Assembly: GCA_031279575.1 (NCBI GenBank)
Contig: JAITIG010000072.1
Location: 1 to 26,833 of the forward strand
DNA: 26,833 nucleotides
From: Bifidobacteriaceae bacterium
GTDB taxonomy: Bacteria > Actinomycetota > Actinomycetes > Actinomycetales > WQXJ01
Direction of reading: 5' to 3'
Shown here: positions 14,476 through 22,006 of the stretch, piece by piece
Layout: each line of letters begins with the position of its first letter
Position numbering within the stretch: the first letter of the stretch is position 1
The notes under the pieces: generated by a model
Database searches by the model: none
Seen by the model: only the letters and a program-made list of their open reading frames with translations
What the model was told of the DNA's origin: nothing
Translations under genes and position numbers: made by a program

Positions 14476-15849
14476 ATGCGGGAGAATCTGCCCAGCGCGG
14501 ACGCTTTGCGCTCGCCGGGCGGGCGGCGGCCCCAGATGTCGCCGGCGCGCTTCGCGGTGACGGCCTTCACCGGCGTGGTGGCGGCGGTCGCGCTGCTGCT
14601 GCTGCTGCCCGTGGCGCGGGCCGGGCCGTATTCGCCGGGCATTGTCGACGCCATCTTCACCGCCACCTCAGCGGTTTGCGTGACCGGTCTGACCAGCGTC
14701 TCCACCGCCGAATACTGGTCGCCGCTGGGCCAGGCGGCCATTCTGCTCGGCATCCAAGTTGGCGGGGTGGGCGTGATGACCTTGGGCTCCATGCTGTCCT
14801 TGGCCACCTCGCGCCGCCTTGGCGTCCGGTCCAAGATGCTGGCCGCCAGCGAGACCCGCACCTCGCGCCTGGGCGAGGTGGGCCTGCTGGTGCGGGCCGT
14901 GGTGGTGATCTCGCTGGTGGCGGAGTTGCTGCTGGCCGCCGCGCTGGCGCCCAAGTTCATGGTGGCGGGCGAATCCCCGGCCCAGGCGGTCTGGCACGGG
15001 ATCTTCTACGGCGTCTCAGCCTTCAACAACGCGGGCTTCGTGCCCACAGTGGAAGGTTTGGAGCCGTTCGCCTCCGACTGGTGGGTGCTGGCGCCAATCA
15101 TGACGGGGGTGTTCGCCGGCTCGCTTGGCTTCCCCGTGATCTTGGATTTGCGCCGCCACTGGCGCCACCCCGCCCAGCTCAGCCTGCACTCCAAGCTGAC
15201 GGTGGCGTTCTGTTTGGCCATGCTGCTGGGGGCCTGGCTCCTGATCCTGGCTTTGGAGTGGGGCAACCCGGCCACCTTGGGGGACAAGCCCTTCGCCGAG
15301 GCGCTGCTGGGGGCCTTGTTCGCCTCCGCCAACACCCGCTCCGGCGGGTTCGCCACCTTCGAGACCACCGGCGAGCGCCCCGCCACCATTTTGCTGCAGG
15401 ACGCTTTGATGTTTGTCGGCGGCGGCTCCGCCTCGACGGCCGGCGGCATCAAGGTCACCACTTTGGCTGTCATGCTGCTCGCCATCCGGGCCGAGGCCCG
15501 CGGCGACCGCGACATGGAGGCGTTCGGGCGGCGCGTCGAGCCCTCGGTGTTGCGCGTGGCGGTGACTGTGGCGGTCGCCTCGGTGATGATCGTGTTCACC
15601 GGTTCGCTGGTGTTGGCCCTGGTCAGCGACGCGCCGCTGAGCTACGTCCTGTTCGAGTGCATCTCCGCCTTCGCCACTTGCGGCCTGACCACCGGGATTG
15701 TCCCCGGCTTGCCGGCCCTGGCCAAGCTGACTTTGGCCGCCCTGATGCTGGCGGGCCGCCTCGGCACCATGACCATCGCCACCTCCGTCGCCATGTCCAG
15801 CCGGCGCCGCGTCATCCGCCTGCCGGAGGAGCGCCCCATAGTCGGTTGA
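14476..15849 (+). CDS. ktrB: Potassium uptake channel subunit KtrB/TrkH
   Basis: The ion-conducting subunit of a Ktr/Trk potassium transporter, 457 residues, with four M1-P-M2 repeats. The selectivity filter strands are readable: AVCVTGLTS (about 65-73), SAFNNAGFVP (about 181-190), ANTRSGGFAT (about 285-294) and FATCGLTTG (about 399-407), each with the central glycine. The intramembrane loop of repeat three appears as GGGSASTAGGIKVTTLA. The length and single-RCK partner favour KtrB over the longer TrkH. The first residues before RFAVTAFTG are cytoplasmic. The last 10 codons (LPEERPIVG and stop) belong to a repeat that is copied downstream. ktrA follows 223 nt later with its own promoter. Confidence 0.93.
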   Translation: MRENLPSADALRSPGGRRPQMSPARFAVTAFTGVVAAVALLLLLPVARAGPYSPGIVDAIFTATSAVCVTGLTSVSTAEYWSPLGQAAILLGIQVGGVGVMTLGSMLSLATSRRLGVRSKMLAASETRTSRLGEVGLLVRAVVVISLVAELLLAAALAPKFMVAGESPAQAVWHGIFYGVSAFNNAGFVPTVEGLEPFASDWWVLAPIMTGVFAGSLGFPVILDLRRHWRHPAQLSLHSKLTVAFCLAMLLGAWLLILALEWGNPATLGDKPFAEALLGALFASANTRSGGFATFETTGERPATILLQDALMFVGGGSASTAGGIKVTTLAVMLLAIRAEARGDRDMEAFGRRVEPSVLRVAVTVAVASVMIVFTGSLVLALVSDAPLSYVLFECISAFATCGLTTGIVPGLPALAKLTLAALMLAGRLGTMTIATSVAMSSRRRVIRLPEERPIVG

Positions 15850-16026
15850 CCCCGCCCGCCAGAAGCCCGATGCCGCCGCCCCCGCCGCCTGCCGCAGGAG
15901 CGCCCCATAGCCAGCCGACCCCGCCCGCCAGAAGCACGATGCCGCCGCCCCCGCCGCCTGCCGCAGGAGCGCCCCATAGCCAGCCGACCCCGCCCGCCAG
16001 AAGCCCGATGCCGCCGCCCCCGCCGC
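15818..16026 (+). repeat. Three 69-bp tandem copies of the ktrB 3' end
   Basis: Units begin at 15818, 15887 and 15956, exactly 69 bp apart. The first includes the last 10 codons and stop of ktrB (GAGCGCCCCATAGTCGGTTG) plus about 37 bp of downstream DNA. Copies 2 and 3 carry the same words with a few substitutions, including one that removes the stop (GGTTGA to AGCCGA). Each unit ends AGAAGCCCGATGCCGCCGCC (one copy has AGAAGCACG). Between 15850 and 16037 nothing else is seen. Confidence 0.92.
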
Positions 16027-16037
16027 CGGGACAGGCC

Positions 16038-16065
16038 TAGACTGGCGGGAACACCACAGGGAGGG
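16038..16065 (+). promoter_or_regulatory. Promoter and ribosome site of ktrA
   Basis: TAGACT (16038-16043) is a plausible -10 box. AGGGAGGG (16058-16065) is a strong Shine-Dalgarno sequence 7 nt before ATG 16073. This is one of the few leadered starts. Confidence 0.5.
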
Positions 16066-16072
16066 ACCTGCT

Positions 16073-16765
16073 ATGGACCACAGGCGGACATCGGTTTCGC
16101 CCGAGACGCCCATGCCGGCGGACGGCGCCGTGCTGGTGATCGGCATGGGGCGGTTCGGCTCGCGGCTGGCGCTGACAGTGGACCGGTTGGGCCGGGAGGT
16201 TTTGGCCGCGGAGAAGGACCCGGAGGTGATCCGCCGCTGGTCGGGCCGACTGCCGCTGGTGGAGGCGGACTGCGCCGACCCAGAGGCCCTGGAGCAGCTT
16301 GGCGCCAGGGACTTCCCCATCGCGGTGGTGGGGGTGGGGACCGCCTTGGAGGCCTCGGTGCTGATCACATCCAACCTGGTGGACCTGGGCCTGGGCCAGG
16401 TTTGGGCCAAGGCGACTTCCTCGGAGCACGCCCGCATTCTGCGGCGCATCGGCGCCAACCAGGTGATCCTGCCGGAGGCGGACGCCGGCGAGCGGGTGGC
16501 CCACCTGGTCTCCGGCCGCCTGCTGGACTACATCGAGTTCGAGGACGGCTTCACCATTGTCAAGATGCGCCCGCCCAAGGAGACCATCGGCTTCACCTTG
16601 GCCCAGTCGCAGATCCTGAAGAAATACGGCGTCACCGTGATCGGCGTCAAATCGCCCGGCCAGGAGTTCGAGTACGCCACCGACGAGACCCGCATCTCCC
16701 CCCAAGACCTGCTGATCGTCTCAGGCAACACCACCCTGCTGGACCGCTTCTCGGCCCGCCCCTAA
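16073..16765 (+). CDS. ktrA: Potassium uptake regulatory subunit KtrA (RCK domain)
   Basis: The cytoplasmic gating ring subunit that binds nucleotides and controls KtrB. It has 230 residues: an RCK_N Rossmann domain with GMGRFG (residues 24-29) and the ribose-binding acid in AAEKDPE, then EADCADPEALEQLG, and a C-terminal RCK_C domain (about 150-225, ending SPQDLLIVSG). RCK_C domains bind c-di-AMP in several KtrA proteins, though no riboswitch is seen upstream. There is an N-terminal extension of about 18 residues before AVLVIG. It converges on the ABC permease gene. Confidence 0.92.
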   Translation: MDHRRTSVSPETPMPADGAVLVIGMGRFGSRLALTVDRLGREVLAAEKDPEVIRRWSGRLPLVEADCADPEALEQLGARDFPIAVVGVGTALEASVLITSNLVDLGLGQVWAKATSSEHARILRRIGANQVILPEADAGERVAHLVSGRLLDYIEFEDGFTIVKMRPPKETIGFTLAQSQILKKYGVTVIGVKSPGQEFEYATDETRISPQDLLIVSGNTTLLDRFSARP

Positions 16766-16783
16766 CCTCGGTGGGCGCGGCCC

Positions 16784-16846
16784 CAGCGGCGGGGGCGCTC
16801 AGGGGATGAGCCAACTGGCCGCCAGCGGCGGGGCGCCTCAGGGGGT
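16784..16846. repeat. Echo of the ABC permease 3' end (two copies, 39 bp apart)
   Basis: CAGCGGCGGGGGCGCTCAGG at 16784 and CAGCGGCGGGGCGCCTCAGG at 16823 are near-identical. The second contains the permease stop codon (TCA at 16838-16840 on the plus strand) and the first lies wholly in the gap to ktrA. It is the same pattern as after the HAD and ktrB genes, but with only one extra copy. Confidence 0.7.
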
Positions 16847-17572
16847 GCGGCGGCGCAGCGTCAGGACGCCCAGGGCCAGCACCAACACCGTGAAGGCCGC
16901 CATCAAGGCGATGTCCGGCCCGGCCTCAGCCCAGCCCCGCCCGGCCGCGATGTCGCCGGTGGCCTCGACAGCGTAGGTCAGGGGCACGGCATCGGACAGC
17001 CACTCGAGGGGGGCGGGCATGGCCGAGCGCGGCATAACGATGCCGCACAGCAGGATTTGCGGCACCAGCACCACCGGCATCATCTGGACGGCTTGGAACT
17101 CGGTGCGGGCCAGCGAGGATGCGGCCAAGCCCAACGATGAGCCGAGCACCGCGTCCAGCACCGCCACCCCGGCCAGCGCCCACAGCGAGCCGGCCACATC
17201 CATGCCGCAAACCCAATGCGCCCAAGCCGTCAGCACGGCCGCCTGCAGCGCCGCCATCAGGGCGAAGGCCAAGGCGTAGCCGAACAGGAAGTCGCCTTTG
17301 CCGATCGGCGTGGTCATCAGCCGCTCCAAGGTGCCGCTGGTCCGCTCGCGCTGGGTGGTGACCGATGCGACCAGGAACATCACCAGCGCCGGGAACACCG
17401 CCAAAGCCAGCGGCCCAAAGTGGTCGATGACCTGGGGCGTGTCCTGGAACATCCAGGCCAGCAGACCCAAAAAGACGCACGGCACCGCCATTATGAGGCC
17501 GATCGAACGCGGGTCGTGGCGCAGTTGGCGCAGGATGCGCCGGCTGGTGGCGAAGGTCGGCTTGGGCGTCAT
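16838..17572 (-). CDS. ABC-2 type transporter permease
   Basis: A membrane subunit of an ABC exporter with 244 residues. The N-terminus (RRILRQLRHDPRSIGLIMAV) precedes six hydrophobic segments. The ABC-2 hallmarks are QRERTSGTLERLMTTPIGKG, the coupling segment after the second helix, and GIVMPRSAMPAPLEWLSDAVPLTYAV near the end. Substrate is unknown; these pairs often move drugs, lipids or antibiotics. GGAGG lies 6 nt before ATG 17572. The start overlaps the stop of a 30-codon open frame as ATGA. Together with the ATPase and the anchored protein upstream it forms a leftward operon. Confidence 0.9.
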   Translation of the reverse strand: MTPKPTFATSRRILRQLRHDPRSIGLIMAVPCVFLGLLAWMFQDTPQVIDHFGPLALAVFPALVMFLVASVTTQRERTSGTLERLMTTPIGKGDFLFGYALAFALMAALQAAVLTAWAHWVCGMDVAGSLWALAGVAVLDAVLGSSLGLAASSLARTEFQAVQMMPVVLVPQILLCGIVMPRSAMPAPLEWLSDAVPLTYAVEATGDIAAGRGWAEAGPDIALMAAFTVLVLALGVLTLRRRTP

Positions 17573-17661
17573 CGGGAGCCTCCGCTGGCCGGGCCGGGCC
17601 GCGGCGGGGCGAACGATGCCGGACCGGCGGGCGAGGCGGCCGGGGCCGGGCGGGGCGTCAT
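17569..17661 (-). CDS. Possible 30-residue linker ORF between ABC ATPase and permease
   Basis: An open frame of 30 codons starts ATGACGCC at 17661, overlapping the ATPase stop (ATGA), and its own stop overlaps the permease ATG (ATGA). The peptide is Pro/Ala-rich (MTPRPAPAASPAGP...) with no domain. Its first residues mirror the permease start (MTPKPTF), so it may be a duplicated start that keeps translation coupled across the gap. No function is claimed and it may not be a real protein. Confidence 0.3.
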   Translation of the reverse strand: MTPRPAPAASPAGPASFAPPRPGPASGGSR

Positions 17662-18416
17662 CGGGCGCTCCTGGCGGCGCGCTCCAGCGCTAGGAAGGCT
17701 TCTTCGGCGCTGGCGGCGCCTGTCTGGGCCAGCAACTCAGCCGGGGTGGCGTCCGCCAAGACGCGGCCGGCGTGGAGCAAAATGAGCCGGTCGCAGCGGG
17801 TCGCCTCGTCCATGACGTGGGAGGACACCAGCAGGCTGGTGCCGCCGGCGGCCAGGTCGCGGAACAAGGCCCACAGCGAGACGCGCAGCACCGGGTCCAG
17901 CCCAACCGTGGGCTCGTCCAGCACCAGCAATTCCGGCTGGGCCAGCAGCGCCACCGCCAGCGAGACGCGCGAGCGCTCGCCGCCGGACAAGTCGCGCACC
18001 GTGTCCGAGCGGTGGCGGCCCAGGTCGACCTGCTCGGTCACAGCCGCCACCCGGTCGCGGCCCACGCCCGCCAAAGCCGCGAAATACTCCAGGTTCTCCG
18101 CCACCGTCAGGTCGGCGTAGACCGAGGCCGCCTGGGTCATGTAACCCACCTTGCGCCGCAGTTCCGGGTCGCCCGCGGGCCGCCCCAAGACCTCGACCAG
18201 GCCGCCGGCGGTGATTTGCGCCCCGACGATGGCGCGCAGCAGCGTGGTTTTCCCGCCGCCCGACGGCCCCAGCAACCCCACCAGCTGCCGGCGCGGGATG
18301 GTCAAGGACAGGCCGGGCAGCACCACGCGCTTGCCCCGGACCACTTTGAGGTCGCGGATGGCGACGGCCGGGCCCGGCGGGTCGGCCGCCGCTGCCGGAA
18401 GTGGGGGGAGCGGCAT
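17658..18416 (-). CDS. ABC transporter ATP-binding protein
   Basis: The ATPase subunit of the exporter, 252 residues. Walker A is GPSGGGKTT (50-58), Q-loop GYMTQ (Gln95), signature LSGGE (143-147), Walker B LLVLDEP (163-169) with catalytic Glu, and H-loop SSHVMDE. All nucleotide-binding residues are intact. A short Pro/Ala leader precedes AIRDLKVVRGKR. ATG 18416 is taken because it lies 8 nt after the stop of the upstream gene and gives the ABC domain a normal start; a longer upstream frame without family similarity is discarded. The order anchored protein, ATPase, permease suggests one transport unit. Confidence 0.93.
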   Translation of the reverse strand: MPLPPLPAAAADPPGPAVAIRDLKVVRGKRVVLPGLSLTIPRRQLVGLLGPSGGGKTTLLRAIVGAQITAGGLVEVLGRPAGDPELRRKVGYMTQAASVYADLTVAENLEYFAALAGVGRDRVAAVTEQVDLGRHRSDTVRDLSGGERSRVSLAVALLAQPELLVLDEPTVGLDPVLRVSLWALFRDLAAGGTSLLVSSHVMDEATRCDRLILLHAGRVLADATPAELLAQTGAASAEEAFLALERAARSAR

Positions 18417-18424
18417 CGCGCGAC

Positions 18425-19015
18425 CTACATCGGCATGCGGCAGTAGAAGTCGGCGGCGCCGCCGGCCGGCGCTTCGACTTGGAAGATCGCCGTCACGTTG
18501 CGCCACAGCGCGGCCGTGTCCCCGGCGGCCGGCTCCGGGCAAACAGTCGAGGTCAGGTCCACCTCGGCCCCCGGCCAGCCCTCGGGGCCGCCCATCTCGT
18601 TGAAGGCGTCGGTGGCGGCCGCCTCGGTTCGCCACTGGCCGGCTTGGAGGGTGATTTGGCGCTCCCCGTTGGAATAGGTCAAGACGTAGGAGTCGTAGGC
18701 TTTGGCCTCCGCGAAGGCCGGGTTGGGCGCCGTCTCCACCAGCACATACGCCCCGACGGCGGAGGGAATCTGGTCGTAGAACTCGGTTCCCGTCTCGCGC
18801 GGCGAGGGCGTTATGGTCGGGGTTGGCGGCGGCGCCGTCACCGTCACGGTCACGGCGGGCAAAGGCTCCGGCTCCCGCGAGGAGTCCTTGACGTAGAAAT
18901 ACGCCCCCACCCCGGCCCCCGCCACCACCAGCACCAAGAGGCTCGCCCAGAGCCAGGTATACGAGGGCGGAGAACCCTCGGTGGCGTGCCTGACGGTCGA
19001 ATCGTGGTCGCTCAT
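18425..19015 (-). CDS. Membrane-anchored secreted protein of unknown function
   Basis: A 196-residue protein with a short cytoplasmic N-terminus (MSDHDSTVRHATEGSPPS), one transmembrane helix (about 22-43, WLWASLLVLVVAGAGVGAYF), a Pro/Thr-rich stretch and an extracytoplasmic domain (about 85-196). That domain has two cysteines (STVCPEP and DFYCRMPM) that could form a disulfide. No family is recognised; it resembles the general plan of actinobacterial anchored lipoprotein-like proteins. ATG 19015 follows GGAAGG by 9 nt, with a TAGGGT -10 box at 19056-19051. It ends 8 nt before the ABC ATPase start, so it likely belongs with that exporter, perhaps as a surface partner. Confidence 0.75.
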   Translation of the reverse strand: MSDHDSTVRHATEGSPPSYTWLWASLLVLVVAGAGVGAYFYVKDSSREPEPLPAVTVTVTAPPPTPTITPSPRETGTEFYDQIPSAVGAYVLVETAPNPAFAEAKAYDSYVLTYSNGERQITLQAGQWRTEAAATDAFNEMGGPEGWPGAEVDLTSTVCPEPAAGDTAALWRNVTAIFQVEAPAGGAADFYCRMPM

Positions 19016-19123
19016 CCGTCCACACCTTCCTTGTCGTTGCTTCCCCCCAAACCCTAGAGCAGCGCCGCCCCAGCGCCAATGAGCCGCGCCCAGCGGGCGC
19101 ATCACCGGCCAGCGCCTTTGCAT

Positions 19124-19180
19124 TATCATGACCTTTTGGAGGCGCCGCCATTAGCGGCAGCGGCAGCGGCAGCGGCCTCC
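19124..19180 (+). promoter_or_regulatory. otsA upstream region with hairpin and GGCAGC repeats
   Basis: TATCAT (19124-19129) is a possible -10 box. GGAGG (19138-19142) and CCTCC (19176-19180) flank a stem-loop extended by GCCGC/GCGGC pairing, and the loop holds GCGGCA repeated about four times. It lies 35 nt upstream of the otsA start and might attenuate or stabilise the transcript. Confidence 0.35.
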
Positions 19181-19215
19181 ACCAGACCAGACCAACCTGC
19201 CCGAGGAGCGCCCGC

Positions 19216-20622
19216 GTGACCGCAAGCCCGTCCAAACTGGTGGTGGTGTCGAACCGGCTGCCCATCGAGGTGTCCCAGTCCGAGGCGGGGATCTTGTCCT
19301 ACGGGCGTTCGCCCGGCGGCCTGGTGGCCGCCCTCGACCCGGTGCTCAAGCGCAGCGGCGGCGCCTGGGTCGGCTGGCCGGGCGCCGCGGACTTCTGGTT
19401 CGACCCGGTCGAGGTCGACGGCGTGGTGTCGATCCCGGTGGCGCTGAGCCAGCGGGAGGTCGAGGACTACTACGAGGGTTTCTCCAACGCCACCTTGTGG
19501 CCCCTGTACCACGATGTGATCACGCCGCCCGAATACCACCGCGAGTGGCATGAGGCCTACCGGGCGGTCAACTACAAGTTCGCCCAGGCGGCCGCCGCCG
19601 CCGTGGCGCCGGGCGGGACCGTGTGGGTGCAGGATTACCAGCTTCAGTTGGTGCCCGCCATGTTGAAGGAGCTGCGCCAGGACATCAGAGTCGGGTTCTT
19701 CAACCACATCCCGTTCCCGCCGGAGGCGTTGTTCGCCCAGCTGCCGTGGCGCCGCGAGCTTCTGATGGGTTTGCTGGGCGCGGACCTGATCGGCTTCCAA
19801 AGGTCTCAGGACGCGGGCAATTTCCGCTCCTGCGTGCGCCGCCTGACGGGTTTGACCACCCGCGGCCAACTGATCTTGGTGCCCGGGCCGGACGGCGGCC
19901 GGCGGGAGGTGGTGTCCGGCGCCTTCCCCATCTCGATCGATTCGGCGGCGGTGGACGCCCAGGCCCGCCTGCCCCGCGCCCAGGCCCGGGCGCGCGAGAT
20001 CCGGGCCGAGTTGGGCAATCCCGACCGCATTTTGCTCGGCGTGGACCGGCTTGACTACACCAAGGGCATCTCGCACCGGCTCAAAGCCTTCGAGGAGCTG
20101 CTGCGCGAGGGCCGGCTCAAGGTGCCCGGCGTGGTGATGGTGCAGATCGCCAGCCCCTCGCGCGACAACGTCTCCGCCTACCAGGCTTTGCGGGACGATG
20201 TCGAGACCACAGTTGGGCGCGTGGCCGGCGATTTCGGCTCGCTGGGCTCGCCCGCCATCCATTATCTGCACCAAAACCAAGACGCCGACGAGATGGCGGC
20301 GTTGTACTTGGCGGCTGACGTGATGCTGGTGACGGCTTTGCGCGACGGCATGAACTTGGTGGCCAAAGAGTACGTCGCCTCCCGGGTGGATGGTTTGGGC
20401 GCCTTGGTGTTGTCTGAGTTCACCGGCGCCGCCGACGAGTTGCACCAGGCCATCTTGGTCAACCCGCATGATATCGACGGCCTCAAAGCGTCCATCTTGC
20501 ACGCCGCCGGAATGTCCGCCCGCGAGCAGCGCCGCCGCATGCAGGCCCTGCGCCGCCGCGTCATGGTCCACGATGTCGCCGCCTGGGCTTCCAGCTTCTT
20601 GACCGCTTTGGCGGCCCGGTGA
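19216..20622 (+). CDS. otsA: Trehalose-6-phosphate synthase OtsA
   Basis: A GT20 glycosyltransferase that joins UDP- or GDP/ADP-glucose and glucose-6-phosphate to trehalose-6-phosphate. It has 468 residues, standard for OtsA. Motifs are VVSNRLPIEV (10-19), GRSPGGLVAAL, GGAWVGWPG, WPLYHD, VQDYQLQLVP, FFNHIPFPP (about 162-170), VDRLDYTKGI (276-285) and LRDGMNLVAKEYVA (about 374-387), which together define both substrate sites. AGGAG lies 8-9 nt before GTG 19216. otsB begins at a GTGA overlap with its stop, so the two steps are translationally coupled. Trehalose is a common osmolyte and stress protectant, and the adjacent potassium uptake genes fit an osmoadaptation theme. Confidence 0.95.
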   Translation: MTASPSKLVVVSNRLPIEVSQSEAGILSYGRSPGGLVAALDPVLKRSGGAWVGWPGAADFWFDPVEVDGVVSIPVALSQREVEDYYEGFSNATLWPLYHDVITPPEYHREWHEAYRAVNYKFAQAAAAAVAPGGTVWVQDYQLQLVPAMLKELRQDIRVGFFNHIPFPPEALFAQLPWRRELLMGLLGADLIGFQRSQDAGNFRSCVRRLTGLTTRGQLILVPGPDGGRREVVSGAFPISIDSAAVDAQARLPRAQARAREIRAELGNPDRILLGVDRLDYTKGISHRLKAFEELLREGRLKVPGVVMVQIASPSRDNVSAYQALRDDVETTVGRVAGDFGSLGSPAIHYLHQNQDADEMAALYLAADVMLVTALRDGMNLVAKEYVASRVDGLGALVLSEFTGAADELHQAILVNPHDIDGLKASILHAAGMSAREQRRRMQALRRRVMVHDVAAWASSFLTALAAR

Positions 20623-21644
20623 GCCCCCCGGCCCCCGCCAGCCCGCGCGGGCCGGCGCCGCGGCCGCCCGGCGGGACGGGCGGGCGGGCGGCAAGCGCTC
20701 CGGCGCCAGATCGCCGCCCCGCGCCCGGCGGCCCGTCAACTCCGGCGCCGGCGCCGCCCGGCGGGACAGGCCGGCCGAGCGGCGCCGGAGAACCGCGCGG
20801 CGGCAGGCCAGGCGGGGGGGAGGCGCTCGGCGGCGGGGGGTTGCGGGGGTTGCGGCAAGACGGCATCGGGCCCTTGATCGGGCCTTTGCTGGGGGCGCGG
20901 AAACTGCTGGTGGCACTAGATTTTGACGGCACTTTGGCGCCGCTGGTGGAAGACCCGGCCGCAGCCCGGCCGCTGGCGGCCGCCAGCGCCGCCCTGGCGC
21001 GGTTGGCGGCCTTGGAGCAGGTGGCTTTGGCCTTGGTCTCGGGCCGGCCGGCCGATGATTTGGCCCGGCTGGCGGCGCCGCCGGACGCCACCCGCCTGGT
21101 CGGCTCGCACGGGGCGGAGCTGGGCTGGATGGAGGCGGGCCAAGCGGTGCTGGCGCCAACGGAGCTGTCCCCGGCCCGGCGCCGGCGCCTGGAGGCGGCC
21201 CAGGACGCGCTGGAGGCCCTGGCCGCCACGGCCGAAGGCGCCTGGGTGGAGCGCAAACCGTTCGCGGCCGCCTTCCACACCCGGCCCATGGCGGACCGCG
21301 CCCGGGCCGCCGCCTTGGAGCGCCAGGCGGCCGAGCTGGGGGCCGCGCTGGGCGCCCACGCGCTGGCGGGCAAAATGGTGGTCGAGCTGGGGGTGCTGCC
21401 AGTTGGCAAGGCGGCGGCGCTGGCCCGGCTCAAGACCCAAGTTGGGGCCGACCGCCTGGTGTTCGCCGGCGACGACGTCACCGACGAGCTGGCTTTGCGC
21501 GCAATCAAACCGCCCGACCTGGGCATCAAGGTGGGCTCTGGGCCCACGGCGGCCAGCCGGCGGCTGGCCGGGCCGCCCCAGGTGGCCGAGTTCCTGACCT
21601 GCCTCGCCACCGCCCTGGAGCAGGCCGCGCCGGCCGGCCGCTAG
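20619..21644 (+). CDS. otsB: Trehalose-6-phosphate phosphatase OtsB
   Basis: A HAD-superfamily phosphatase that releases trehalose from trehalose-6-phosphate. It has 341 residues. The first 85 are a Pro/Gly/Ala-rich low-complexity region (PPGGTG repeated) not present in most OtsB proteins. The catalytic domain starts near ARKLLVALDFDGTLAPL with nucleophile Asp and acid Asp (about 100 and 102), then LVSGRPADD, SHGAELGW, ERKPFAAAFHTR, KAAALARLK and GDDVTDE (about 284-290). GTG 20619 overlaps the otsA TGA. An internal start nearer residue 80 is possible. Its TAG shares the palindrome CTAG with the stop of the convergent small gene. Confidence 0.92.
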   Translation: MSPPAPASPRGPAPRPPGGTGGRAASAPAPDRRPAPGGPSTPAPAPPGGTGRPSGAGEPRGGRPGGGEALGGGGLRGLRQDGIGPLIGPLLGARKLLVALDFDGTLAPLVEDPAAARPLAAASAALARLAALEQVALALVSGRPADDLARLAAPPDATRLVGSHGAELGWMEAGQAVLAPTELSPARRRRLEAAQDALEALAATAEGAWVERKPFAAAFHTRPMADRARAAALERQAAELGAALGAHALAGKMVVELGVLPVGKAAALARLKTQVGADRLVFAGDDVTDELALRAIKPPDLGIKVGSGPTAASRRLAGPPQVAEFLTCLATALEQAAPAGR

Positions 21645-21859
21645 CCGGAGCCCCCCAGGGCGATCGCGCACCCCTGGGAGAACAAGGACAGCGCCAACAG
21701 CGCGCAAGCCACCGCCGCAATCGCCATCCAAAACTTGGCCGGCTGGCGCAGCCACTGCTTGAAAAAGGCGTAGCTCAGACCCGACAGCACCAGCATGCCC
21801 ACAAACCAAAGCAAGACATTGCGCGCTGCGGCGTTGAACTGGTCGATGAAGCTTTCCAC
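21641..21859 (-). CDS. Small two-helix membrane protein, unknown
   Basis: A 72-residue protein starting at GTG 21859 with GGGAGG 9 nt upstream. Two hydrophobic helices are at about 15-33 (VLLWFVGMLVLSGLSYAFF) and 44-62 (WMAIAAVACALLALSLF), joined by the basic loop KQWLRQPAK, with a short tail SQGCAIALGGSG. No family is recognised. It is divergent from the glycyl radical genes and shares the ACTATAGT promoter core with them, so it might be co-regulated. It could also be a simple housekeeping membrane peptide. Confidence 0.6.
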   Translation of the reverse strand: MESFIDQFNAAARNVLLWFVGMLVLSGLSYAFFKQWLRQPAKFWMAIAAVACALLALSLFSQGCAIALGGSG

Positions 21860-21923
21860 TGCTGGTGCCTCCCGTGCGGTCTGCGGCCGGTTTGGCGGAT
21901 CGCGTCCTCGCCGGCGCCGAGCA

Positions 21924-21962
21924 ACTATAGTGCCACACCCGGCGGCCCCAGCCGGGTAAAGT
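21924..21962. promoter_or_regulatory. Bidirectional promoter region of small membrane gene and glycyl radical operon
   Basis: The palindrome ACTATAGT (21924-21931) gives TATAGT on both strands. A second rightward box, TAAAGT (21957-21962), lies about 44 nt before GTG 22007. No FNR- or Rex-like inverted repeat was recognised between them. Confidence 0.4.
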
Positions 21963-22006
21963 GGCGCTGACCAACCAGGCAAGCGAGGCAGAAAGGCCGG
22001 CCGGCG

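Noticed and set aside
15850..16072. c-di-AMP riboswitch before ktrA
   Set aside because: The interval is filled by the 69-bp repeats and a short leader with an ordinary ribosome site; no conserved riboswitch core was recognised.
15016..16458. Large leftward frame with repeated FWRAGSAGYGALLRQAAG peptide
   Set aside because: It is antisense to ktrB and ktrA, and the repeated peptide only reflects the 69-bp DNA repeats. It has no start signal or family.
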